Shown piece by piece: positions 54,876 through 64,000 of a stretch of DNA of 64,000 nucleotides. Origin of the DNA: Granulibacter bethesdensis (GTDB lineage: Bacteria; Pseudomonadota; Alphaproteobacteria; Acetobacterales; Acetobacteraceae). Position 1 is the stretch's first letter. Each line of letters begins with the position of its first letter. The notes under the pieces were generated by a model. The model saw only the letters and a list, made by a program, of their open reading frames with translations, had not been told where the DNA came from and made no database searches. Location of the stretch: the NCBI RefSeq assembly GCF_001889545.1, contig NZ_CP018194.1, positions 2,057,501 to 2,121,500 of the forward strand, given 5' to 3'. A program made the position numbers and the translations under genes.

Positions 54876-56714
54876 ATGCGTGGGATCAGACAATCGATCT
54901 CCCGACTGGCAGGTGCGCGTGCCCTGCTGGCGGGAGCGGCTTTTCTGGCCAGTGCGGCCAGTGGGCATGCTCAGTCCATGGATGAAGTGGCGATGGCGAT
55001 GCCGCGGATCCATCCTCCTCAATTCGGCGTGCCCGGGCTGCCGCAACCGCTGTCGCCCAGCGATGCGGCCCTGGTACGGCATATTTTTGATGCACAGGCT
55101 CATGGCGATCTGACGGAAGCCAGACAGGCGACCGACAGGCTTGATACGAGCTTTCCACTCGGCAAGGCCATGCTCGGCCATATACTGGCTGACCGCTATC
55201 TGGGTGCGTTCCATAAAAGCACACCTGCCGAGCTGAAAGACTGGCTGGCCCATTATCCGAACCATCCTTCCGCCCCGGCAATCCATGCTCTGCTGCTGAC
55301 CAAGGCAGACAAAAAGGATACGCTGCCCCCAGCACCCCAGGTGGTCACCTTCGACCCGGCGCCCGGCAATGACCCTGTTCCCGAGGATGAAACCCCTCAG
55401 GATATCAGCTTCAAACGCCTGCCGGGACTGGATCACAGCGTTCATGAACGTGCAGCCTCCGGCCATGCCGATGCAGCGCTGCGGATGATTGCCGCCAACA
55501 CGTCAATCTCCGCAACTTACGGGGCGCAGCTTCGTGCCGAAGTCGCGCAGATCCTGTTCACACTCAATCAGGACAACGAGGCGCTGCGGATCGCGCTGGA
55601 AGCCGAGCAACAGGGGCATGGCAAGGTCGGGTTGGGCAGTTACGTGTCCGGGCTGCTGCTATGGCGCAAGGCCGAATATCAACAGGCCATGGCGCATTTC
55701 GAGGCGGCATGGAGCGCGGAGATGACTTCAACCGCCATTCGCACCGCCGGAGCGTTCTGGGCTGCACGTTCCCATCTGCGCAGCCACGATCCGGCAAATT
55801 ATACTGTCTGGATGCATAGGGCTGCGGAGCAGCCTCGCACGTTCTATGGCTTGCTGGCTCGCCGTGTTCTGGGGGTAGGGATCGAGGGTTCACTCTCCCT
55901 GACCAGAGAAACCCTCGGCACAGCCGATCTGGAAGCGATCTCAGCCACCGAGGCCGGGAAAACCGCCTTCGCCCTGCTTCAGGTGGAGCAGCCGGATCGG
56001 GCAGAGCAGGAATTCCGGCGTCTGGCAGGGCAATCCCTGAACAATACCGCCATGATCCATGCGCTGATGCTGGTGGCTGACAAGGCGGGGCTGCATGATC
56101 TCAGTGCCCAGCTTGCAGCCCTCAATCAGGCGGCAGATGGGCAGCCGCATGATTATGCACGCTTCCCGGTACCTGCCCTGAAACCACAGGGCGGTTTCAG
56201 CATCTCTCCGGCCCTGGTCTACGGGCTGACCAGAGTCGAATCCAACTTCAACGCCTCCGCGGTATCCGCCGTCGGGGCGCGCGGGTTGATGCAGTTAATG
56301 CCGCAAACCGCGAATTACGTCGCAGAGACCCATACCGGTGCAGCACGGCTCCATGACCCGGCAGTCAATCTGAAACTGGGACAGCGTTACGTGGCCTATC
56401 TGGCAGATAGCGATGTCACAGGGGGAGACCTGTTGCGCATCCTCGCCAGTTATAATAGCGGGCCCACCAGCTTTTCCCGCTGGGGTGCCCAGATTCAGCA
56501 TCACGGTGATCCGCTTCTGTTCATCGAAGCAATTCCGCTGGAGGAAACCCGCAGCTTCATCCAGCGCACCCTGACATATAGCTGGATCTACGCTGCACGG
56601 CTTGGCATTGACGCGCCCGGTCTGGACGAACTGGCGGCCGGGATTTTCCCGCATTTCACGGCCGCAACCCCGGACAGCCAAAGTCTGAACCGGATGAAGG
56701 CCAGACTTCACTGA
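54876..56714 (+). CDS. Soluble lytic murein transglycosylase (Slt70-like)
   Basis: 612-aa periplasmic enzyme cleaving peptidoglycan to 1,6-anhydro muropeptides. A signal peptide (RLAGARALLAGAAFLASAASGHAQ, about 10-33) is followed by a long superhelical region with repeat-like helices (about 50-440) and the C-terminal SLT domain with the catalytic Glu in LVYGLTRVESNFNASAVSAVGARGLMQLMPQTANYVAE. IEAIPLEETRSFIQRTLTYSWIY closes the fold. The start at 54876 gives the signal peptide; the longer frame from 54837 is less likely. Downstream lies the decayed oleate hydratase region. Confidence 0.9.
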   Translation: MRGIRQSISRLAGARALLAGAAFLASAASGHAQSMDEVAMAMPRIHPPQFGVPGLPQPLSPSDAALVRHIFDAQAHGDLTEARQATDRLDTSFPLGKAMLGHILADRYLGAFHKSTPAELKDWLAHYPNHPSAPAIHALLLTKADKKDTLPPAPQVVTFDPAPGNDPVPEDETPQDISFKRLPGLDHSVHERAASGHADAALRMIAANTSISATYGAQLRAEVAQILFTLNQDNEALRIALEAEQQGHGKVGLGSYVSGLLLWRKAEYQQAMAHFEAAWSAEMTSTAIRTAGAFWAARSHLRSHDPANYTVWMHRAAEQPRTFYGLLARRVLGVGIEGSLSLTRETLGTADLEAISATEAGKTAFALLQVEQPDRAEQEFRRLAGQSLNNTAMIHALMLVADKAGLHDLSAQLAALNQAADGQPHDYARFPVPALKPQGGFSISPALVYGLTRVESNFNASAVSAVGARGLMQLMPQTANYVAETHTGAARLHDPAVNLKLGQRYVAYLADSDVTGGDLLRILASYNSGPTSFSRWGAQIQHHGDPLLFIEAIPLEETRSFIQRTLTYSWIYAARLGIDAPGLDELAAGIFPHFTAATPDSQSLNRMKARLH

Positions 56715-56844
56715 ATGAAGAAACACGGGTGCTTCTCAGGCTTTTCCGCGCCACAGCCATCTTTGGGCGACGGAAGCGGAAAAGCCTGAAAACAACCGGC
56801 GGCTTCGATGTAGGACAAGCTGTAGACAAATCCTTTTATTTTTT

Positions 56845-57610
56845 ACCGCAGGTCAGGCAAACGATGCAGCAGGCGTTCGCCGGAAAAGAATTCATCATTA
56901 TTCACCGTACGTGCCGCCTTCAGCATCGTGCGGATATCATACTGAACCGGGCTGATCGGAAAAATGTAGCTGCCGGTTTCAGGTGAAGCTCAGCATCCAG
57001 TTAGAATCCGTGAAGGTGATAACACCAACCGTCACGGTCTTTCCGGAACAAGGATCGTTGATTGATAATTCTTTCAGTCTATCAGACTATGGTGATGATT
57101 TGCAGATAATCGTAGCCGATTACCAGGTCGATTTTCCAACATCGCTGTAAAATTTCTTCGGCTTCCCAAAAACCGGAGACAGGCGCGCAAGATTTTTCCA
57201 CAGCGTCCAGTCGCGCTCCAGTACCGGCGCATGATCCATGTCACCGTACGTTGCGCTTTCCGTCATTGATCCCATCTATGCAAACACAACATCTTTGGCA
57301 CTGACAGGAAGAATGCTGTCTTTGCCATCGATTGTAGCCCTGATCACACCAAGGAAGCGGTGCATGTAAAATTTCATTTTCAGCAGGCTGTGCCAGTTTT
57401 CAAAAGCAAATATGGGAAACCAGAAAAACCAGGCACTGGTTTGCAGAAATGCCTCTCTGAAATACTGCACGATGGCGATGTCCCCCCTCGCATCCCACCA
57501 TCACGAACCAGGTAACAAGCCGCCGCACGCCCGGCGATACCATTGCCGATGATCCATGCCTTGCGCCCTTCCACCTGCTGCGCAGGGAAGGACCGCTTGC
57601 GCGTCGCGCG
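56845..57610 (-). pseudogene. Decayed oleate hydratase gene (fragments with deletions and frameshifts)
   Basis: Several in-order fragments on the minus strand match oleate hydratase (the myosin-cross-reactive-antigen family), an FAD enzyme adding water to oleic acid. From the 5' end: AWIIGNGIAGRAAACYLVRD (FAD motif, about 57560-57500); SAWFFWFPIFAFENWHSLLK (57440-57380) joined to YMHRFLG; GSMTESATYGDMDHAPVLER (57270-57210) and [40 protein letters not shown] with SNWMLSFT (57065-56995); and PVQYDIRTMLKAARTVNNDE (56945-56885). The fragments lie in different frames, have internal stops, and large parts of the roughly 600-residue family are missing. No plus-strand gene replaces it. Limits are approximate. 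Confidence 0.78.
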
Positions 57611-57767
57611 GGATCACACCGGCAGGCAGGGCCGCCAGGCGTATCCGTCATCAAATGATTTTGCGCCTTATCAACCCGGCCTGTGCAGATATTGAATGCT
57701 GTGTTTCACAGCGACGGCAGACTGCTCTAAGAAAGCATCCTTCAGATGTATCAGGGGAGCTTGCGGC

Positions 57768-58298
57768 ATGTCGCGCATTGATGAGACCAGAGCCTTCATC
57801 CCGGTCAACATCGCCATCCTGACGGTCTCCGATACCCGTACGCTGGCCAACGATACGTCCGGAGATGCGCTTGCCACGATGATTGGAGAGGCAGGCCACA
57901 CTGTAGTGACGCGGGAAATCATCAAGGATGATGCGGATGCGCTGGAGGCCACTTTCCGCGGCTGGATCGCCACCCCCGAAATCGACGTGATCATTTCCTC
58001 CGGCGGCACTGGCGTCACCGGGCGCGATGTCACGCCGGAAGCGCTCGACCGCGTGCTGGAAAAGAAAATCGAGGGGTTCGGGGAGCTGTTCCGTATGCTG
58101 AGTTACCAGAAAATCGGCACCTCGACGATCCAGTCACGCGCTCTGGCCGGGGTTGCCAACGGAACCTATATCTTTGCGCTGCCCGGCAGCACCTGCGCGG
58201 TAAAAGATGCCTGGCAGGACATTCTGCGTTGGCAACTGGATATCCGTCACCGCCCCTGCAATTTCGTGGAACTGATGCCACGCCTGAAAGAACGCTGA
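57768..58298 (+). CDS. moaB: Molybdenum cofactor biosynthesis protein B (MoaB/MogA type)
   Basis: 176-aa molybdopterin adenylyltransferase-like protein. Starts MSRIDETRAFIPVNIAILTVSDTRT; the nucleotide/pterin motif IDVIISSGGTGVTGRDVTPEAL (about 70-90), GFGELFRMLSYQKIGTSTIQSRALAGVANGTYIFALPGST and the C-terminal RHRPCNFVELMP match MoaB. AGGGGA upstream of ATG 57768 decides the start over a longer frame from 57696. It lies alone; other Mo-cofactor genes are not in the window. Confidence 0.93.
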   Translation: MSRIDETRAFIPVNIAILTVSDTRTLANDTSGDALATMIGEAGHTVVTREIIKDDADALEATFRGWIATPEIDVIISSGGTGVTGRDVTPEALDRVLEKKIEGFGELFRMLSYQKIGTSTIQSRALAGVANGTYIFALPGSTCAVKDAWQDILRWQLDIRHRPCNFVELMPRLKER

Positions 58299-58302
58299 GC
58301 CA

Positions 58303-58989
58303 TCACTCTGTCAGTTTTTGTGCCGTGATACGGTCAATGATCTGCCGTCTTGCGGCACGTCCCCCTGCCAGCATCTCCTCCACCGCGGCACGTATGGCAG
58401 GAGGCGCCTGCTCCGGATGCCCCGACTGGAATGGCGGTGCCGGCGCATATTCCATCTGAAGCTGAATGGACTGGGCCAGCGCCTCCCCGCTCATGGCCGC
58501 GATGACACTGAGTGCAAGATCAAGCCCGGCTGTCACGCCACCGCCGGTCAGCAGCTTTCCATCCCGCACAACGCGCGCCTGCACCGGCTCCGCCCCGAAA
58601 TCGCTCAGAAAGTCATGCGCCGCCCAGTAGGTGGTGGCTTGCTTCCCGCGCAGCAGACCCGCCGCCCCCAACACCAGCGCCCCCGTGCAAACGGAGCAGA
58701 CAAAGCGCGCCGTCTCCGCCTGTTTCACAAGCCAGGTCAGCACCTCCTGATCTTCCAGCAGGGCATTGATCCCCCTGCCGCCGGGAACACAGATCACATC
58801 CAGTTGGGGAGATTCGGAAAGCTTCGTATCGGCCTCTATACGCATACCGCCTTCCGCCATGACCGGACCTGTTTCTTTCCACAGCAGATGCACCTGCGCA
58901 TCGGGCACATGGCAGAAGGCCTCCCACGGGGCCGTCAGGTCGAGCTGCGTGATCGCCGGAAACAGCAGTAACCCGATATGGATGGTCAT
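58303..58989 (-). CDS. DJ-1/PfpI-family protein, isonitrile hydratase-like (InhA type)
   Basis: 228 aa. The family nucleophile is Cys in FVCSVCTGALVLGAAGLLRGKQATTYWAAHDFL (about 97-129), and LDVICVPGGRGINALLEDQE carries the conserved Glu/Gly loop; GGGVTAGLDLALSVIAAMSG is the downstream signature of InhA/GlxA-like proteins. Length and these blocks match cyclohexyl-isocyanide hydratase, which hydrates isonitriles to N-substituted formamides. GGGAGG lies five bases before ATG 58989, and the ATG overlaps the clcA stop. Whether isonitrile is the real substrate is unproven. Confidence 0.8.
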   Translation of the reverse strand: MTIHIGLLLFPAITQLDLTAPWEAFCHVPDAQVHLLWKETGPVMAEGGMRIEADTKLSESPQLDVICVPGGRGINALLEDQEVLTWLVKQAETARFVCSVCTGALVLGAAGLLRGKQATTYWAAHDFLSDFGAEPVQARVVRDGKLLTGGGVTAGLDLALSVIAAMSGEALAQSIQLQMEYAPAPPFQSGHPEQAPPAIRAAVEEMLAGGRAARRQIIDRITAQKLTE

Positions 58990-60425
58990 TTGCCTCCCCC
59001 CTGTGCGGTCTCCCTGACCGGAGACGGCAAGGGGATCGTCATGGCGAAACGCCGCGCCAGTGCGCCATACAAGGCGCGGCGGCACACAAAACGTGACACT
59101 GCGAATGCCATCATGGAGGTCGCCATCAGCGGTATCAGCATCGACTGATTATCCGCCATCTCCATCACGATAACCGCCGCCGTAATCGGGGCCTGCACCA
59201 CTCCGGAAAAATACGCCACCATGCCCAGCAACACCACCGATCCGGCAGCCAGCCCCGGTACCAGCCGCGCCACCCATTCCCCAAGCCCGGCCCCAATGGC
59301 GAGGGAGGGTGCGAAAATCCCGCCCGGAATGCCGCTGAGGTAGGATGCGGCCGAGGCCACCAGTTTCAACAGCGCAAATTTCAGCCCTTCAGTATCGCCC
59401 GGAATGCCGGTCACCATATCACGCGCCTGCTCATATCCCGTGCCGTATGTCTCACCATGAGATAGCAGGCCGGTGATAGCCACGATCAGGCCGCACAATG
59501 CCGCAAACAGCACCGGATACTGTTTCACCAACCTCCCGAGCGCACCAGGAAAGCCCTTGGCGGCACGGATGAGCAAGGCGCTGAAAGAACCTCCCAGCAA
59601 TCCCCCCAGTGCCGCACAGAGCACCATGGCCATCACTTCCGATGGTCCGAACTTCATCGTCGCATCGATATGGCCGAAATAACTGTAATTCCCGACCAGA
59701 GCGATCGTCACAACGCCGGAAATCACCACCGCCGCCAGCGTATTACCGGAGGTTCTGGCCTCATAGGAATGGCTCAACTCTTCGATCGCAAACACGATCC
59801 CGGCGAGTGGCGTGTTGAAGGCAGCAGCGATCCCGGCCGCTCCCCCTGCCAGCACAACGCTGCGTCGTAATTCCGGCGTCGGCAGATGCAGCAAGCGACC
59901 CAGCGCATTCATCACGGAAGCCCCCACCTGCACGGTTGGTCCCTCCCTGCCGATGGATGCACCGCAGGCAAGGCCCAACAGGGTCAGCAGTACTTTACCG
60001 ACGGCGATGCGCAGGGACAAAATCCTGTCGACCTGGCGCACGTCTGCCAGATCGAGCGAAGCAATCACCTGCGGGATCCCGCTTCCCTCTGAACCGGGAA
60101 AGACGTATCGCGCCATCAGAAACGAGACAACCAGCCCGCCGGGCGCCAGAATCAGAATGATCCAGGCGCCATGGGCGATCACCGCGCTGAACACATCCTG
60201 CGCCCGGTCTGCCAGTTTTGCGAAAGCGATAGCGGTCAGAGAAACCGCGACGGCACCACCCCAGAACACCATCCGCCGAAACCAGAGCCGTGTGGACATC
60301 ATCGGCGAGCGCCTCAGCCGTCGCGCCCGGGCCGAGCGTGTCATACGGCGCACTGAATCAGACAGGGATGACGTGCTGTCCTGCTCCATCCCCTGCGAGT
60401 GGGGCGCATCCGGTTGTTCATACAT
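58986..60425 (-). CDS. clcA: ClC-type chloride/proton antiporter ClcA
   Basis: 479-aa membrane exchanger with about 14-16 hydrophobic helices. The selectivity motifs are in order: GSEGSGIPQV (GSGIP, about 116-125), GREGPTVQVGAS with the gating Glu (about 161), and GIFAPSLAIGAGLGEW. The second Glu expected of an exchanger (E203 in Escherichia coli) sits in VFAIEELSHS. The Ser-rich N-terminus (first 40 residues) is cytoplasmic. Stop overlaps the inhA-like start as ATGA, so both are in one message. Confidence 0.93.
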   Translation of the reverse strand: MYEQPDAPHSQGMEQDSTSSLSDSVRRMTRSARARRLRRSPMMSTRLWFRRMVFWGGAVAVSLTAIAFAKLADRAQDVFSAVIAHGAWIILILAPGGLVVSFLMARYVFPGSEGSGIPQVIASLDLADVRQVDRILSLRIAVGKVLLTLLGLACGASIGREGPTVQVGASVMNALGRLLHLPTPELRRSVVLAGGAAGIAAAFNTPLAGIVFAIEELSHSYEARTSGNTLAAVVISGVVTIALVGNYSYFGHIDATMKFGPSEVMAMVLCAALGGLLGGSFSALLIRAAKGFPGALGRLVKQYPVLFAALCGLIVAITGLLSHGETYGTGYEQARDMVTGIPGDTEGLKFALLKLVASAASYLSGIPGGIFAPSLAIGAGLGEWVARLVPGLAAGSVVLLGMVAYFSGVVQAPITAAVIVMEMADNQSMLIPLMATSMMAFAVSRFVCRRALYGALARRFAMTIPLPSPVRETAQGGGK

Positions 60426-60485
60426 TGTTCTGGACTCCTTGCTCGGATCACCCTAATCTGCAAAAGAACATAAAGGGAACAAGCG

Positions 60486-61736
60486 ATGGGCCGCCAATCG
60501 TCCTCCCCCCATTCAGACCATGCCTGTGACACCGCCATGACATGCCCCTCTCATGCCCCGATGGAACTGCCGGAGGCAATGCCATCTCTGGCCAGAAAAG
60601 GGCGTGGAGCCGTGTCAGAACCTGGTATCCGCTATGACCGTTACCAACCCGTTCCATGTGATGATGGCTGGGGCAGTCTGGAAGATGCTCCCGGCGCCCT
60701 GCCGACGACCCTGATCCGCGACAGCAGCCGCACGGCCATCAGTTGGAATGACAGCCCTGATATCGGTTTTGATCGTGCCATCAACCCGTATCGCGGCTGT
60801 GAACATGGCTGCATTTATTGCTTCGCGCGCCCGACCCATGCCTATCTCGGCTACTCGCCGGGGCTGGATTTCGAAACCAAGCTTCTGTTCAAGCCGGAGA
60901 TCGCATCCCTGCTGAGCAAGGCGCTCAGTCGCCCTTCCTACGTGCCACGCCCCATCGCGCTGGGCAGCAATACCGATCCTTATCAGCCGGTGGAACGCCG
61001 CCTGCGCCTGACCCGCTCGATTCTTGACGTGCTGGAGCGGTTCGAACACCCCGTCACCATCGTCACCAAATCAGCAGGGGTGCTGCGAGATCGTGATATT
61101 CTGGCACGGCTGGCGGAGCGAAAACTGGTCAGGGTGTATCTCTCCGTGACAACGCTGGACCCCGCTCTGTCCCGCCTGATGGAACCGCGGGCGGCCAGCC
61201 CGTCCAGACGTATTCAGACCATCGAAGCCTTGCAACAGGCGGGCATTCCGACCGGTGTGCTGGCAGCCCCCATGATTCCCGGCCTGAACGATGCCGAACT
61301 GGAAGCCATTCTGGAGCAGGCCGCCAAAGCCGGGGCCAGACAGGCAGGCTATATTCTGCTGCGCCTGCCGCAGGAGGTCGCCCCCCTGTTCCGGGACTGG
61401 CTGGAGCATCATTTCCCTGCCAAAGCCCGTAAAGTCCTGAACCTGATCCGGGGCATGCGCGGCGGAAAGCTGAACGACGCGGAATTTCACAGCCGCTTCC
61501 GTGGAGATGGTCCCTATGCCGCCATGCTGCGCAGCCGGTTTCAGCGGGCGGTCAAGGCTTACAGGCTTAATACGGCCATGGAGCCGCTTGACGTGACCCG
61601 GTTCTCATATGCCGCACAAAGCCCATCGGGAAGGAATGAAGCAGTCTCCAATCCAGCCAGTCCATCACCGTCCCCGGTTACCAGACAAAGCAGGCAACAA
61701 GCCGACGGACAGGAGCGGCAACTTTCTTTATTCTAA
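60486..61736 (+). CDS. Radical SAM protein, PA0069 family (SplB-like)
   Basis: 416-aa radical-SAM enzyme of unknown substrate. The Fe-S motif is CEHGCIYC in YRGCEHGCIYCFARPTHAYLG (about 100-120; CxxxCxxC). Further family blocks are SRPSYVPRPIALGSNTDPYQPVER, VTIVTKSAGVLRD, VYLSVTTLDPALSRLMEPRAASP, GIPTGVLAAPMIPGLND and MRGGKLNDAEFHSRFRGDGPYA. The C-terminal 60 residues form a poorly conserved tail rich in Ser, Pro and Gln. The start is not fixed: several in-frame ATG codons lie in the first 40 residues. Confidence 0.9.
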   Translation: MGRQSSSPHSDHACDTAMTCPSHAPMELPEAMPSLARKGRGAVSEPGIRYDRYQPVPCDDGWGSLEDAPGALPTTLIRDSSRTAISWNDSPDIGFDRAINPYRGCEHGCIYCFARPTHAYLGYSPGLDFETKLLFKPEIASLLSKALSRPSYVPRPIALGSNTDPYQPVERRLRLTRSILDVLERFEHPVTIVTKSAGVLRDRDILARLAERKLVRVYLSVTTLDPALSRLMEPRAASPSRRIQTIEALQQAGIPTGVLAAPMIPGLNDAELEAILEQAAKAGARQAGYILLRLPQEVAPLFRDWLEHHFPAKARKVLNLIRGMRGGKLNDAEFHSRFRGDGPYAAMLRSRFQRAVKAYRLNTAMEPLDVTRFSYAAQSPSGRNEAVSNPASPSPSPVTRQSRQQADGQERQLSLF

Positions 61737-61866
61737 AATCAGCAAGTAAGGTGTTGGACAATATCTGGCAGCCCGGTGATTCGGCTACCTTGGAAAGCCA
61801 TACCCTTTTCAGAAAAAGCAGTCGCATCCCCCTCATGTCAGCAGTCATGAAACGCGGAGTGTGTAG

Positions 61867-62382
61867 TTGACCGGATATGTAGCCTTGCTTCGCGCTGTGA
61901 ATGTCGGCGGCACCGGCAAACTGCCGATGACGGCGCTGACGCTGATGTGCGAGATGATTGGATTCGAAAAAGTCAAAACCTATATCGCCAGCGGCAATGT
62001 CGTCTTTCAAAGCGAGAATACCGAGCAGCAGGTGCGATCCGCCCTTGAAGAGCAGCTCTATATGTACGCTGGCAAGAGCGTGGGCGTGATCGTGCGGACC
62101 GCAGACGAGATCGCAGACACACTGGCCCGCAACCCTTTTACGGACTCACCCGGCAACCGTGTCATGGTGCTGTTCGTCGATGGGGTGCTCCCAACCGATC
62201 CACTCGATCACGTCACCGGGCTCAGGAATGAGCAGGTACGATTGGGAAAACGCGAGCTTTTCGTCCTCTACCCGGACGGGATGGCGAACACTCGCCTTCG
62301 CATACCGCTCGAAAAATCGGGAACAGCACGGAATATGAACACGGTTGCGAAGCTTGCGGAGATGGCGGCAGCAATCATGTGA
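61867..62382 (+). CDS. DUF1697 family protein
   Basis: 171 aa with the DUF1697 pattern: [46 protein letters not shown] (residues 4-49), [15 protein letters not shown] and KLRLP-like [23 protein letters not shown]. Function of the family is unknown. The start is a TTG at 61867, since no ATG lies at the conserved N-terminus. It is separated from rnhB by a 190-base spacer containing GANTC sites. Confidence 0.88.
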   Translation: MTGYVALLRAVNVGGTGKLPMTALTLMCEMIGFEKVKTYIASGNVVFQSENTEQQVRSALEEQLYMYAGKSVGVIVRTADEIADTLARNPFTDSPGNRVMVLFVDGVLPTDPLDHVTGLRNEQVRLGKRELFVLYPDGMANTRLRIPLEKSGTARNMNTVAKLAEMAAAIM

Positions 62383-62442
62383 TCCGGCCGCATCCCCTCA
62401 CCCAACTTTTTCAACAGCACCGCATGTTTTTATGGCGTCCGG

Positions 62443-62487
62443 GATTCCACGACGCGGAATCCGTCTGGTAAGGCAAAGATGCGACTC
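62443..62487. promoter_or_regulatory. Cluster of three GANTC sites, two in an inverted repeat, upstream of rnhB-ccrM
   Basis: GATTC (62443-62447) and GAATC (62457-62461) sit within arms GGATTCC and GGAATCC of a 21-base inverted repeat (62442-62462), and GACTC follows at 62483-62487. GANTC is the target of CcrM, whose gene lies about 800 bases downstream behind rnhB. In Caulobacter the ccrM promoter carries such sites and is shut by methylation. Confidence 0.6.
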
Positions 62488-62572
62488 GGCGGTTCAACAG
62501 AGTTTCAAGGCTCCGCCAGAGGCTTTGCATCTCCTGCCGCTCCCGCGTGCAGGGGGGGCTGACAGGGGGCGG

Positions 62573-64000
<1,428 letters not shown>

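Noticed and set aside
56729-56986. 85-codon plus-strand frame after the Slt gene
   Set aside because: It overlaps the oleate hydratase remnant in the opposite direction and has no supporting features.

Overview
The window looks like chromosomal DNA of an alphaproteobacterium, most likely an acetic acid bacterium (Acetobacteraceae). The evidence is a circularly permuted two-piece tmRNA gene, an alphaproteobacterial SspB, a CcrM-type GANTC methyltransferase next to rnhB, and a CarD-family regulator. The genus (for example Granulibacter-like) is my inference and is not proven by the sequence.

Layout. 1-5.3 kb (minus strand): 5' part of clpB, an AT-rich spacer with a small unknown gene, then greB, a 3-methyladenine glycosylase, class I fumarase and sspB. 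5.4-5.7 kb: ssrA (tmRNA), directly upstream of sspB, whose product is the adaptor for ssrA-tagged proteins. 5.8-19.4 kb: housekeeping and envelope genes (thyX, PfkB kinase, N-formylglutamate amidohydrolase family, orphan PotD-like binding protein, YqjD/YqjE pair, 3-hydroxyisobutyryl-CoA hydrolase, CDF transporter, SLT-SPOR lipoprotein, Wzm/Wzt exporter, acid phosphatase, APC permease).

19.5-40.6 kb is the metabolic core of the window. A LuxR-type regulator is divergent from a visibly lower-GC operon encoding trimethylamine-N-oxide demethylase (tdm), trimethylamine monooxygenase (tmm), a second GcvT-like protein and a three-gene dimethylamine monooxygenase set. Together these would take TMA through TMAO and DMA to methylamine, passing formaldehyde to tetrahydrofolate. 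Converging on it is a minus-strand operon urtABCDE-fmdA-fmdB (urea/short-chain amide uptake plus formamidase). Divergent from urtA is an unusual NCS1-permease/histidine kinase/receiver fusion, translationally coupled to a LuxR-type response regulator and followed by an aliphatic amidase (amiE). The whole block reads as a nitrogen- and C1-scavenging island under two regulators, with palindromic operator candidates in both divergent promoter regions.

40.6-64 kb: LysR regulator, CarD, FAD-dependent protein, EcsC-like protein, MscS-type channel, a lone cysD, ispE, TPR lipoprotein, uracil-DNA glycosylase, Slt transglycosylase, a decayed oleate hydratase pseudogene, moaB, inhA-like and clcA, radical SAM protein, DUF1697 protein, rnhB and the start of ccrM. 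A cluster of three GANTC sites lies just upstream of rnhB-ccrM.

All calls rest on reading the translated sequence and recalling families; no database search was run. Several start codons were moved inward from the longest possible frame because of ribosome-binding sites or family length; these are stated.
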